NCBI GenBank assembly: GCA_030841195.1
Contig: JAVEDA010000309.1
Coordinates: 1 to 9,803 of the forward strand
Direction of reading: 5' to 3'
Origin: Actinomycetota bacterium
GTDB taxonomy: Bacteria; Actinomycetota; Actinomycetes; JACCUZ01
Length of the DNA: 9,803 bases
The notes under the pieces are model-generated. The model was not told where the DNA came from and made no database searches. It saw only the letters and a program-made list of their open reading frames with translations. The position numbers and the translations under genes were made by a program. Below, in pieces: positions 1-6,585 of the stretch; positions within the stretch are counted from its first letter, which is position 1, and the number at the start of each line of letters is the position of its first letter.

Positions 1-737
1 ACGCCCAGCCGGTGGTGCACCTCGGCAGTGGACGGATCATCGGGTTCGAGCTGCTGGCCCGCTGGACCGACGACGAGCTCGGCCGGGTCGCGCCGGACGA
101 GTTCATCGAGATCGCCGAGGCCACGTCGCTGATCATCGCGCTCGGGGAGCAGGTCCTGGACCTCGCCGTCCGCGCCGCGGTCCAGCACCGGGTCGCCGAG
201 CGCGGGCTCAGTGTGGGCATCAACGTGTCGCCCGTGCAGCTCCGGATCCCCGGCTTCGCCGACGACGTGCTCGCCCGACTCGCCGAGCACGGCGTGCCGC
301 CCGGCCTGATCGTGGTGGAGGTGACCGAGCAGGTGTTCGTCACGGAGGACGACGACGCGGAGGTGGCGCTCGCCCGGCTGGTCGGCGGCGGCGTGAAGAT
401 CGCGGTCGACGACTTCGGTGCCGGGTCGGCATCGCTGGGCTACCTGCGGCGGATACCCGCCCGCAGCCTCAAGCTGGACCGGGCGCTAGTGGCATCGGTG
501 CTCACAGACCCGCGCTCCGCGGCCATCGTCCGGTCGATGGCGCGGCTCGGGGCAGAGACCGGACTGGAGGTGGTCGCGGAGGGCATCGAGGACGCGGCCA
601 CCGCCGCCGCTTGCCTGGCCGCCGGCATCCCGTACGGCCAGGGCTGGCTGTTCGCCCGCGACGTCCCGTTGAGCGAGCTCGACGACCTGGTCGTTGCCCT
701 GGGTGGCGCCCCGCTGAAGGCCGACGTCAGCGTCTGA
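1..737 (+). CDS. EAL-domain cyclic-di-GMP phosphodiesterase, 5' partial
   Basis: The protein should hydrolyse cyclic-di-GMP to linear pGpG in the cytoplasm. The gene enters from the left edge: the frame is open from base 3 and reads AQPVVHLGSGRIIGFELLARW-like sequence, so the GTG at 12 is internal and not a start. Numbering from that codon, every catalytic EAL residue is present: Glu13 (motif ELL instead of EAL), Asn71 (NVSP), Glu103 (EVTE), Asp133-Asp134 (DDFGAG, loop 6), Lys154 (LKLD), Glu190 (AEGIE) and Gln210 (GQGW). The spacings between them match those I recall for the active enzyme RocR, so I infer an active enzyme. The EAL domain is C-terminal and only a short tail follows it. The missing N-terminus probably carries a sensor and/or GGDEF domain. 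Its stop lies inside the end of the convergent trmB gene, an 11-base overlap. Confidence 0.93.
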   Translation, partial: AQPVVHLGSGRIIGFELLARWTDDELGRVAPDEFIEIAEATSLIIALGEQVLDLAVRAAVQHRVAERGLSVGINVSPVQLRIPGFADDVLARLAEHGVPPGLIVVEVTEQVFVTEDDDAEVALARLVGGGVKIAVDDFGAGSASLGYLRRIPARSLKLDRALVASVLTDPRSAAIVRSMARLGAETGLEVVAEGIEDAATAAACLAAGIPYGQGWLFARDVPLSELDDLVVALGGAPLKADVSV

Positions 738-1389
738 CCCGGCGGAACGCCAGGTCCTGCACCGGTCGGCCGGCAGCCAGACCGCGGCGCTCGAACCTCG
801 TCTGCGAGCGCCACGGCGCCTCAACCGGCTCCATCAGGGGCAGCGCGGCCAGTGCCGTGGCGGCCTGCCGTGCGTACGCCGGCATGTCCGTCGCGACGTG
901 CAGCACCCCACCGTCGGCGAGGCGGTCGGCCACCAGGGCGGCGAACCCGTCGTCGAGCAGCCGCCGCTTGACGTGCCGGGACTTGGGCCACGGGTCCGGG
1001 AAGAACAGGCGGACGCCCGCCAGGCTGGCCGGCGCCAGCATGCCGGTCAGCAGCTGGCGGGCGTCACCGTCGGCGACCCGCACGTTGGCCAGGCCGGCCT
1101 GCTCCAGCAGGCGGAGCAGGTTGCCCTGGCCCGGTGTGTGCACGTCGACCGCCAGCACGTCGTGCCCCGGATCCGCGGCCGCCATCGCCGCGGTCGCCTC
1201 ACCCATCCCGAACCCGATCTCGAGCACCACCGGCGCCGACCGCCCGAACAGTGCGACCAGGTCGAGCGGGGTGCCGTCCACGGTGAGGCCGAAGGCGGGC
1301 CAGAGCCGGTCCAGGGCGGTCCGCTGCCCGGCGGTCACCCTGCTGGCCCGGCGCTTGAAGCTGCGCACCGGCTCGGGGCGGCTGGTCAC
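727..1389 (-). CDS. trmB: tRNA (guanine-N7)-methyltransferase TrmB
   Basis: The product is a 220-residue SAM-dependent methyltransferase that makes m7G at position 46 of the tRNA variable loop. The sequence shows the SAM-binding motif LEIGFGMGE (residues 56-64), the family hallmark FPDPWPKSRHVKRR (130-143), the HVATD segment (164-168) and the C-terminal TRFERRG motif (197-203). Together these are diagnostic, and the length suits a complete bacterial TrmB. Its GTG start is nested in the stop of the upstream nucleotidyltransferase gene (GTGA, 1386-1389), so translation is probably coupled. It is the last gene of the four-gene minus-strand operon, and its 3' end collides with the EAL gene. No terminator with a T-run was seen beyond it. 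The position is slightly odd, a housekeeping tRNA gene at the tail of an accessory-looking operon. I am very sure of the assignment. Confidence 0.97.
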   Translation of the reverse strand: MTSRPEPVRSFKRRASRVTAGQRTALDRLWPAFGLTVDGTPLDLVALFGRSAPVVLEIGFGMGEATAAMAAADPGHDVLAVDVHTPGQGNLLRLLEQAGLANVRVADGDARQLLTGMLAPASLAGVRLFFPDPWPKSRHVKRRLLDDGFAALVADRLADGGVLHVATDMPAYARQAATALAALPLMEPVEAPWRSQTRFERRGLAAGRPVQDLAFRRVRR

Positions 1390-2144
1390 CGGCCGGCCGT
1401 CCCGAGGGTGCCTATCGCTTGCGCCACGATGCGCCTGGCGACGACGGCACGGCGGGCCTGATCGGCGGCGGTCAGTGTCACTGAGTCACCGGCCCGGCGC
1501 CGGCCGATCTGATCGACCAGCCAGCCGGGCACCTCGAACCGGTCCAGCCGGGTCAGGGCCTCCTGCTTGGTGATCAGCCGGTCCTCGGTCACCGTGGCCT
1601 CGACCCGGGCCACGGTGAGCAGACCCAGGTCCACGTAGACGTCCTGCAGCCACAGGTGCGGCTTTCGGACCGCCCCGGCCCAGAAGCCGGTCAGCTCGGA
1701 CCGGGCGGCGTCGCGGAGCTCGGCGGCGTCGACCGGGGCGAACAGGCTGGCCGCCTCCGGCCCGAGCACCGTGATGCCGTGCCGGAGCAGCTCGGCCCGC
1801 GCGACCACCGTGAACGGCCGGCGGTAGAGCTCGCGGTGCGCCCAGTTGAGCTGCTCCTCGGCCGGGTCGGTCAGCCGGTCCCGCGGGAGGTAGAAGCAGT
1901 GCAGCTTGGCGGCCGTGTCGTCCGCCTCGGCCAGGTCCTGGTGGAGGCGGGTCAGGGCCGCCTCCGCGGCCGGGTCCGGCGCCGACCCCACCACCGCCGC
2001 GAGGTCCAGGTCACTGACGCCGGGCCGGTAGTCGCCGGTCCCGAGCGACCCGCCGGCGTAGAACGCCACCAGGTCGACGACCGCGCCGAGCGAGCCGGCG
2101 AACCGGGCCACCACCGGCACCGGTGCGAGCCGCGGGTCGGTCAC
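1386..2144 (-). CDS. AadA-like nucleotidyltransferase-domain protein
   Basis: This 252-residue protein has the nucleotidyltransferase (pol beta-type) signature near its N-terminus: Gly-Gly-Ser at 31-33, then SDLDL with the metal-binding pair Asp45 and Asp47. The Gly-Ser to Asp-x-Asp layout resembles the start of aminoglycoside adenylyltransferases such as AadA. The C-terminal half is helical and carries a WLQDVYVDLGLL...TEDRLITKQEAL stretch (165-197), reminiscent of the AadA C-terminal domain. The family normally transfers a nucleotide, usually AMP, to a hydroxyl of a small molecule. Substrate and drug resistance cannot be read from the sequence. It starts with GTG inside the pfkB-family stop (GTGA, 2141-2144) and ends inside the trmB start. 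Many chromosomal actinomycete homologues are annotated only as nucleotidyltransferase-domain proteins. Fold confidence is good; function is unknown. Confidence 0.85.
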   Translation of the reverse strand: MTDPRLAPVPVVARFAGSLGAVVDLVAFYAGGSLGTGDYRPGVSDLDLAAVVGSAPDPAAEAALTRLHQDLAEADDTAAKLHCFYLPRDRLTDPAEEQLNWAHRELYRRPFTVVARAELLRHGITVLGPEAASLFAPVDAAELRDAARSELTGFWAGAVRKPHLWLQDVYVDLGLLTVARVEATVTEDRLITKQEALTRLDRFEVPGWLVDQIGRRRAGDSVTLTAADQARRAVVARRIVAQAIGTLGTAGR

Positions 2145-3037
2145 CGCGCCGTCCCGGGCAGCGACACCCAGGCCGAGGCGGCCGCGTTGGCGGCCGCCAG
2201 CGCGTCGACCGGGTCGAGGCCGCGGGCCAGGCCGGCGACGAACGCCCCGACGTGCACGTCGCCCGCGCCGTTGGTGTCGACGACCGTCTCGGCCGGTACG
2301 CCGGGCACGCGCACCGGCTCGCGTCCGGGCACCGCCAGCACCGCTCCGGCGGCCCCGTCGCGCAGCACGACGCCGGCCCGGCCGGCGCCGTCCGCCAGCA
2401 GCGCGGCCGCGGCCTCGGCTGGGTCGAGTCCGGTATCGCCCGTCAGCCGGGCCGCCTCGCGTGCGTTGAGGCTCAGCCAGCTGGTGCGCCCGAGCACGGT
2501 GGCCAGCAGCGGCCGCGGGATCTCGCCGACCAGCGGCCCGGGGTCCATGACCACCGGGGTGTCGACCGGCAGCCGTGCGACGGCGTCGCCGAGCACCGGG
2601 CCGTGCGGGTAGGCCAGGTCGTAGCCCGACACGTACACCGCGTCGCCGGGTCGCAGCCGCAGGACGCCCAGCTGGCGGGCGGTCAGGTGACCCTCGGCAC
2701 CCACGGTGGTCGCGAAGGTGCGTTCGCCGGTGGGGTCGACGAGCACCACGCAGAAGCCGCTGTCCTCGTCCGGGGTCGGCGGCAGTGCCGCCAGGACGCC
2801 GAGGTCGGCCAGCGCGGCCCGGACCAGGTCGCCGAACGGGCCGGTGCCGTGCCCGCCGGCGTAGACGGCTGGCAGCCCGTCGGCGGCCGCAGCACGCAGC
2901 GCCGTCAGCCCGCCGCCGACCGTCGTCCTGGTCGCGCTGGCCAGCACGTCGCCGCCGGGCTCGGGCAGGTGGTCGACCAGCAGCACCAGGTCGACGACGG
3001 CGCTCGCGAGCCCGACCAGGCGGGTCGTCCGGTTCAC
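2141..3037 (-). CDS. PfkB-family carbohydrate/nucleoside kinase
   Basis: This 298-residue kinase belongs to the ribokinase/PfkB superfamily, which uses ATP to phosphorylate sugars or nucleosides. It ends with the second PfkB signature, DTNGAGDVHVGAF (254-266), with Asp260 as the expected catalytic base. Other family elements are the N-terminal VDLVLLVDHLP strand (15-25), the glycine triplet 41-43, GGHGTGPFGD (61-70), the DPGP element (165-168) and NAREAARL (191-198). Length is typical. The asparagine that normally follows the glycine pair in signature 1 and helps bind ribose is absent (GGGLTALR), and the N-terminal NxD of ribokinase reads VVD. A substrate other than free ribose is therefore likely. 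The GTG start overlaps the stop of the ADP-ribosylglycohydrolase gene (GTGA, 3034-3037), suggesting that the kinase acts on a product of that enzyme. Confidence 0.92.
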   Translation of the reverse strand: MNRTTRLVGLASAVVDLVLLVDHLPEPGGDVLASATRTTVGGGLTALRAAAADGLPAVYAGGHGTGPFGDLVRAALADLGVLAALPPTPDEDSGFCVVLVDPTGERTFATTVGAEGHLTARQLGVLRLRPGDAVYVSGYDLAYPHGPVLGDAVARLPVDTPVVMDPGPLVGEIPRPLLATVLGRTSWLSLNAREAARLTGDTGLDPAEAAAALLADGAGRAGVVLRDGAAGAVLAVPGREPVRVPGVPAETVVDTNGAGDVHVGAFVAGLARGLDPVDALAAANAAASAWVSLPGTAR

Positions 3038-4032
3038 CGCGCCGCCCGGATCCGCAGCAGGTCGTCGACCAGCGGCTCCAGGTCGAGCCCGTTCACCCGG
3101 CGTACCTGCTGGACGGCCGCTGCGGGCAGGGCACAGAGCCCGGTGCAGGCGCCGACCATGGCCGCCGCCATCGCCGCTATCGTGTCGCTGTCACCGCCGA
3201 GCCGGGCACCCAGCAGGCCTGCCCGCCAGGGGTCGGTCGTCGCCCGGGAGGCGATCGCGAACGCGGCCGGCACCGCCTCCTGGGTGGCCACGCCGGTGCC
3301 GACGAGCCCGTCGACCAGGTCCAGCAGGGTGTCGTCGTCGGTGTCGCACACCAGGTCCAGTGCCCAGCGGGTCCGTCGGGCCACGTCGGCTCCGGGGACG
3401 TAGCTGCCGAGCCGGCTGCCGGCTGCCGCCGCCCGCAGCCCGAGGCCGGCGGCCTCGTCCCAGCCGGCCCCGGCAACGCCGGCGCTGACGACCGCGGCCA
3501 CGGCACAGGCACCGGCGTTCGCCACGGTGGTGTCGTGGGTGAGCCGGTCCAGGTCGGCGACGGCCGCGCAGAGCCGGTCCAGCGGCTCGGGCGGGGTGGC
3601 CACGCCCAGCGGCGCGACCCGCATGGCGGCTCCGTCGGTGTCGCCCCAGCGCCCCGTCGTGCCGGCCGGTGCGCCGGCGGCGACCAGGTGCAGCGCGCGC
3701 AGCGTCGAGGGCCCGAGCAGGTCGGCGGACCCGGCGGCCTGCATCCGGTCCTGCCAGCCCAGCAGCCGGCGGGCCAGCAGGTCCGGGTCCACCCGCCCGC
3801 GCCCTGCGACCAGGCACTCGGCGACGATCACGGCCTGGTCGGTGTCGTCGGTGGTGCGGCCCGCGGGCAGGCCGGCGCTGAGCTCGTTCTCCGCCGGGCC
3901 GGCCCGGAAGCCGTCCAGGACTCCGAACAGCTGCGCCACGACGCTCCGGGGCAGCGCCTGGGTCGGCATGCCCAGCGCGTCACCGACGGCCAGTCCGTAG
4001 AGCGCCCCGAGGGCGCGGTCGCGGGCTGTCAT
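3034..4032 (-). CDS. ADP-ribosylglycohydrolase family protein (DraG/ARH-like)
   Basis: The 332-residue enzyme belongs to the dinuclear-magnesium ADP-ribosylglycohydrolase family, which cleaves ADP-ribose or related N- or O-glycosidic bonds. Motifs run in the expected order: GLAVGDALGMPTQ (13-25), the metal-binding TDDTDQ (61-66), the LTHDT segment with His166-Asp167, and the C-terminal GGDSDTIAA (279-287), whose Asp281 and Asp283 are metal ligands in the family. The set is complete, so I infer an active enzyme. I chose the ATG at 4030-4032 because the family motif begins about 12 residues later. A longer open frame up to 4356 is only antisense to the nitrilase gene. No clear ribosome-binding site precedes this ATG, so a short-leader or leaderless mRNA is possible. 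It heads the four-gene operon. The target could be an ADP-ribosylated protein or a small nucleoside. Confidence 0.94.
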   Translation of the reverse strand: MTARDRALGALYGLAVGDALGMPTQALPRSVVAQLFGVLDGFRAGPAENELSAGLPAGRTTDDTDQAVIVAECLVAGRGRVDPDLLARRLLGWQDRMQAAGSADLLGPSTLRALHLVAAGAPAGTTGRWGDTDGAAMRVAPLGVATPPEPLDRLCAAVADLDRLTHDTTVANAGACAVAAVVSAGVAGAGWDEAAGLGLRAAAAGSRLGSYVPGADVARRTRWALDLVCDTDDDTLLDLVDGLVGTGVATQEAVPAAFAIASRATTDPWRAGLLGARLGGDSDTIAAMAAAMVGACTGLCALPAAAVQQVRRVNGLDLEPLVDDLLRIRAAR

Positions 4033-4072
4033 GGCACCGGCGACGCTACCGTGGCGGGCAGGAGGTCTCCCC
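4033..4072. promoter_or_regulatory. Divergent intergenic promoter region
   Basis: These 40 bases are all that separates two divergent operons, so both promoters must lie here or inside the neighbouring genes. Two hexamers of actinobacterial -10 form (TANNNT) share the central TA: TAGCGT on the minus strand (4043-4048) and TACCGT on the plus strand (4047-4052). The minus hexamer would start transcription about 4 bases before the hydrolase ATG. The plus one would start just upstream of the nitrilase ribosome-binding site. No convincing -35 box was found for either. The geometry is seen; promoter activity is inferred. Confidence 0.4.
4061..4065 (+). promoter_or_regulatory. Ribosome-binding site of the nitrilase gene
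   Basis: GGAGG sits 7 bases before the ATG at 4073. It decides the start of the nitrilase gene against the in-frame ATG at 4031, which would put this site inside the coding region and overlap the divergent gene. Confidence 0.8.
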
Positions 4073-4996
4073 ATGAAGGCGTTCACCGTCGCAGCCGTCC
4101 AGATCGCGCCGCTGCCCGGGCCGCTCACGGCCGAGTCGGTCAAGGGCAACCTGGCCAAGGCGTCGGACTGGGTCACCCGGGCCGTCGAGGCGACCGGCGC
4201 CGAGCTGGTCGTCCTGCCCGAGTCGGTCACCACCGGGTTCACCCCCGGCCTCGGCCCGGACGAGCTGTGGGACCTCGTCTCGGAGGTGCCCGGCCCGGTC
4301 GTCGAGCCGCTGCAGGAGACGGCCCGCCGGCTGGGGGTGCACGTCGTCGTCGGCACCTACGCGCGCGGCGCCGAGCGCGGGGTGGTCCACAACGCGTCGG
4401 TGCTGCTGGGTCGGGACGGCACGGTGGCCGGCGTCTACCGCAAGACGCACCCGTTCTGCACCGAGATGCGCTCCCGCGGCGGCTGGGTGACCCCCGGCGA
4501 CGAGGTGAGCGTGGTCGAGACCGACCTGGGCCGGATCGGGCAGATCATCTGCTTCGACGGGGACTACCCGGAGCTGTCCCGGATCACCGCGGTGCGCGGG
4601 GCGGAGGTCATCGTGCGGCCGTCCGCGCTGCTGCGGTCGGCGGACATCTGGGAGCTCACCAACCGGGCCCGTGCCTACGACAACCACGTCTACCTGGTGG
4701 GCGCCAACGCCACCGGTGTCGACCCCGGCGGCGTCCTGTACTTCGGCAACTCGATGGTCGTGAGCCCGATCGCCGAGGTGGTCGCGCGAGCCGCCAGCCA
4801 CGAGTGCTGGGTCAGCGCCCGGCTCGACCCGGCCACCGCGATGTCCTCGCTGACGCCGGGCTCGAGCGTGCCGCAGGTCTTCGACCACCTGGCCGACCGC
4901 AACCTGGATCTCGTACGCCGGTACGCCGACGACCTGGCCCGGCCGGCCGCCACGTCGTTCCCGCACGCATCGCCGCACGGGGAGCCGATGGACTGA
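4073..4996 (+). CDS. Nitrilase-superfamily carbon-nitrogen hydrolase (amidase type)
   Basis: This 307-residue cytoplasmic hydrolase uses a Glu-Lys-Cys triad to attack an amide, carbamoyl or nitrile carbon. All three residues are visible: Glu50 in VVLPESVTTGF, Lys124 in VYRKTHPF, and the nucleophile Cys160 in IICFDGDYPE. Supporting family segments are RARAYDNHVYLVGAN (198-212) and GNSMVVSPIAEV (225-236). The CFDGDYPE form, followed by a typical amidase C-terminus, points to the amidase or N-carbamoylase branches and away from true nitrilases, but the exact substrate cannot be assigned. The start was chosen from the GGAGG at 4061-4065 and because the family's first strand (FTVAAVQIAP) follows at once. 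It is the first gene of the plus-strand series and is followed after 119 bases by the cyclase gene. Confidence 0.93.
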   Translation: MKAFTVAAVQIAPLPGPLTAESVKGNLAKASDWVTRAVEATGAELVVLPESVTTGFTPGLGPDELWDLVSEVPGPVVEPLQETARRLGVHVVVGTYARGAERGVVHNASVLLGRDGTVAGVYRKTHPFCTEMRSRGGWVTPGDEVSVVETDLGRIGQIICFDGDYPELSRITAVRGAEVIVRPSALLRSADIWELTNRARAYDNHVYLVGANATGVDPGGVLYFGNSMVVSPIAEVVARAASHECWVSARLDPATAMSSLTPGSSVPQVFDHLADRNLDLVRRYADDLARPAATSFPHASPHGEPMD

Positions 4997-5009
4997 CCCG
5001 GCAGGGTCA
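4994..5009. repeat. Perfect 6-bp inverted repeat at the nitrilase stop
   Basis: TGACCC-GGCA-GGGTCA is a perfect inverted repeat that includes the stop codon of the nitrilase gene. It could form a small hairpin or be a dimeric-regulator half-site pair. No T-run follows, so a standard intrinsic terminator is not supported. Confidence 0.5.
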
Positions 5010-5024
5010 ATCTCTGCCGAAGCA

Positions 5025-5061
5025 CGGACACCGAGGCTTGCCGCGGGCCATCCTGTGTCCG
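5025..5061. repeat. Perfect 7-bp inverted repeat upstream of the diguanylate cyclase gene
   Basis: CGGACAC (5025-5031) is matched by GTGTCCG (5055-5061), with 23 bases between them, in the 119-base gap before the GAF-GGDEF gene. The spacer contains the palindrome CCGCGG. It may be an operator or an RNA stem in the leader, or chance in GC-rich DNA. The gap contains no TA dinucleotide, so no ordinary TANNNT -10 box exists on the plus strand here. Confidence 0.4.
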
Positions 5062-5115
5062 CACGGCCCGGACCCCGCCGTCGCGACCTGCCACCTCGAC
5101 ACCAGCGACGGGACC

Positions 5116-6585
5116 ATGACGCCGGCGAACCGAGTGACGCCCGATGCTCTGCGCACCGGGCTGGCGCGGGCCGGATCAGTCGCCGCAGCGGCCGAGCAGC
5201 TGATGGATGTGATCGTCGCGGCCGGCTTCGAGCTGCCGAGCATCTACCTGGAGCGCGGCGGTCGCCTGCGCTGCACCGCGCAGCGCGGCTACTGGCAGGT
5301 CTACGACGGGCTGGCGCCGGGCGCCGGGGTGCTGGGGTCCACCTTCGCGGCCGGCGCCACCCACGTCGTCCGCGACCTCGGCGACACCCCCGAGTACATC
5401 CGGGCGGTTCCCGACGTGGTGGCCGAGATCTGCGTGCCGCTGCGGCTCGGGGGGCGGGTCGCGGGCGCACTGAACGTGGAGTGCAAGCGCCCGGTCGACG
5501 ACGAGGATGTGACGTGGGTCGAGGCCACCGCGCGGGTCTTCGAGGAGGTCGTGCGCGACCTCGGCGGTGTCCCGGTGGAGGAGCCGGCCGAGCTGCTGGC
5601 GCGCCTGGGCTACGAGCTGGCCACGCTCGCCGACGGGCAAGAGCTGGGGCGGCACACCCTGACCGCCGCCCTGACCGTGTCCGGCATGAGCAGCGCGGCG
5701 CTGATCCCGGGCGACGGCAGCCGGCCACCGGTGCTCGCCGAGGGTCCGCTCGCGCCGCTGCTGCTCGACCTCCCGGTGCCCGACGCCCGGCAGCTCGTCG
5801 AGTACGTCGCCCGGGCCACGTCGAGCTGGGCGGTCGGGCTCGAGGAGGGCGACGGCTTCGAGGCGACCCGGGCGCTGCGGGCCCGCGGGGTCAGCTCGCT
5901 GGTCGTGCTGGCTCTGGTGGCCAAGGGTCGCCGGGAGGGCGTGCTGGTGCTCGTCGACCAGCACCCGCAGCCCGGCCTCGACCGGGTGATCCCGCTGCTG
6001 GAGATGCTGGCCGCGACCGCTGCGGCGATGCTGGCTGCCGCGACCGCGAGCGCCGCCCTGCAGCTGTCCGAGCGCGAGCTGGCCCACCAGGCGACCCACG
6101 ACCCGCTGACCGGCCTGGCGAACCGGACCAGGCTGCTGGAGGAGATCACCAGCCAGCTGGCCGACCGGCGCGGCCGGGCCCGGCTGGTGGTGCTGTTCGT
6201 GGACCTGGACGGGTTCAAGGAGGTCAACGACCGGCACGGCCACCGGGCGGGTGACCGGCTGCTCGTCGCCGTCGCCGACCGGCTCCGGCACGCCGCTCGG
6301 GGCAGCGACCTGGTCGCCCGGCTGGGCGGTGACGAGTTCGTAGTGCTGTGCCCCGGTGTCGACTCGGTCGGCGAGGCGACCGCCGTCGGCGACCGGGTGC
6401 TGGAGCGGCTGGCCGCGCCGGTCCGGCTGGGCGAGGTCGACGTCTCGGTCACTGCGTGCATCGGCATCGCGCCGGCCGACGGGCACACCGAGCCGGAGGA
6501 TCTGCTGGCCGCGGCCGACCGGGCGATGTACGCGGCCAAGCGCGCGGGCGCGGGGACCTGGGTGCTGGCCGAGGCCCTGACCTGA
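5116..6585 (+). CDS. GAF-GAF-GGDEF diguanylate cyclase
   Basis: The 489-residue protein should make cyclic-di-GMP from two GTP under control of GAF sensor domains. Residues about 15-150 form a GAF domain, with CTAQRGYWQVYDG near 53-65 and ICVPLRLGGRVAGALNVE at 105-122. Residues about 158-308 look like a second, more divergent GAF domain. A short helical linker (about 310-325) leads to the GGDEF domain (326-489), with THDPLTGLANR (327-337), metal-binding Asp363 in FVDLDGFKEVND, the active-site GGDEF at 404-408, and an intact inhibitory I-site, Arg395-x-x-Asp398, exactly five residues before it. It therefore looks catalytically active and product-inhibited. No membrane segment or signal peptide is visible, so it is a soluble sensor. 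The ATG at 5116 precedes the domain naturally, but its ribosome-binding site is poor; GTG at 5134 is an alternative. The frame stays open far upstream, which is antisense and out-of-frame noise. Confidence 0.94.
   Translation: MTPANRVTPDALRTGLARAGSVAAAAEQLMDVIVAAGFELPSIYLERGGRLRCTAQRGYWQVYDGLAPGAGVLGSTFAAGATHVVRDLGDTPEYIRAVPDVVAEICVPLRLGGRVAGALNVECKRPVDDEDVTWVEATARVFEEVVRDLGGVPVEEPAELLARLGYELATLADGQELGRHTLTAALTVSGMSSAALIPGDGSRPPVLAEGPLAPLLLDLPVPDARQLVEYVARATSSWAVGLEEGDGFEATRALRARGVSSLVVLALVAKGRREGVLVLVDQHPQPGLDRVIPLLEMLAATAAAMLAAATASAALQLSERELAHQATHDPLTGLANRTRLLEEITSQLADRRGRARLVVLFVDLDGFKEVNDRHGHRAGDRLLVAVADRLRHAARGSDLVARLGGDEFVVLCPGVDSVGEATAVGDRVLERLAAPVRLGEVDVSVTACIGIAPADGHTEPEDLLAAADRAMYAAKRAGAGTWVLAEALT

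Noticed and set aside
1386..2144. Calling the nucleotidyltransferase an aminoglycoside resistance gene
   Set aside because: Only the general fold and active-site signature are visible; substrate cannot be inferred and the context is metabolic.
611..3403. Long plus-strand open frames opposite trmB, the nucleotidyltransferase, kinase and hydrolase genes
   Set aside because: Typical shadow frames of very GC-rich DNA: no domain signatures, Arg/Pro/Gly/Ala-rich, while the opposite strand carries clear family motifs.
4031..4072. Alternative upstream ATG for the nitrilase gene
   Set aside because: It would place the GGAGG ribosome-binding site inside the gene and overlap the divergent gene; the ATG at 4073 has ideal spacing.
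4033..4356. N-terminal extension of the ADP-ribosylglycohydrolase by 108 residues
   Set aside because: It is antisense to the nitrilase coding region, has low-complexity Ser/Thr/Pro composition, and the family N-terminal motif starts right after the ATG at 4032.
2575..5115. Open plus-strand frame continuous with the GGDEF gene, giving an apparent 1336-residue protein
   Set aside because: Upstream of 5116 the translation is arginine/proline/glycine-rich noise, antisense to the kinase and hydrolase genes and out of frame with the nitrilase. Recognisable protein begins only at the GAF domain.
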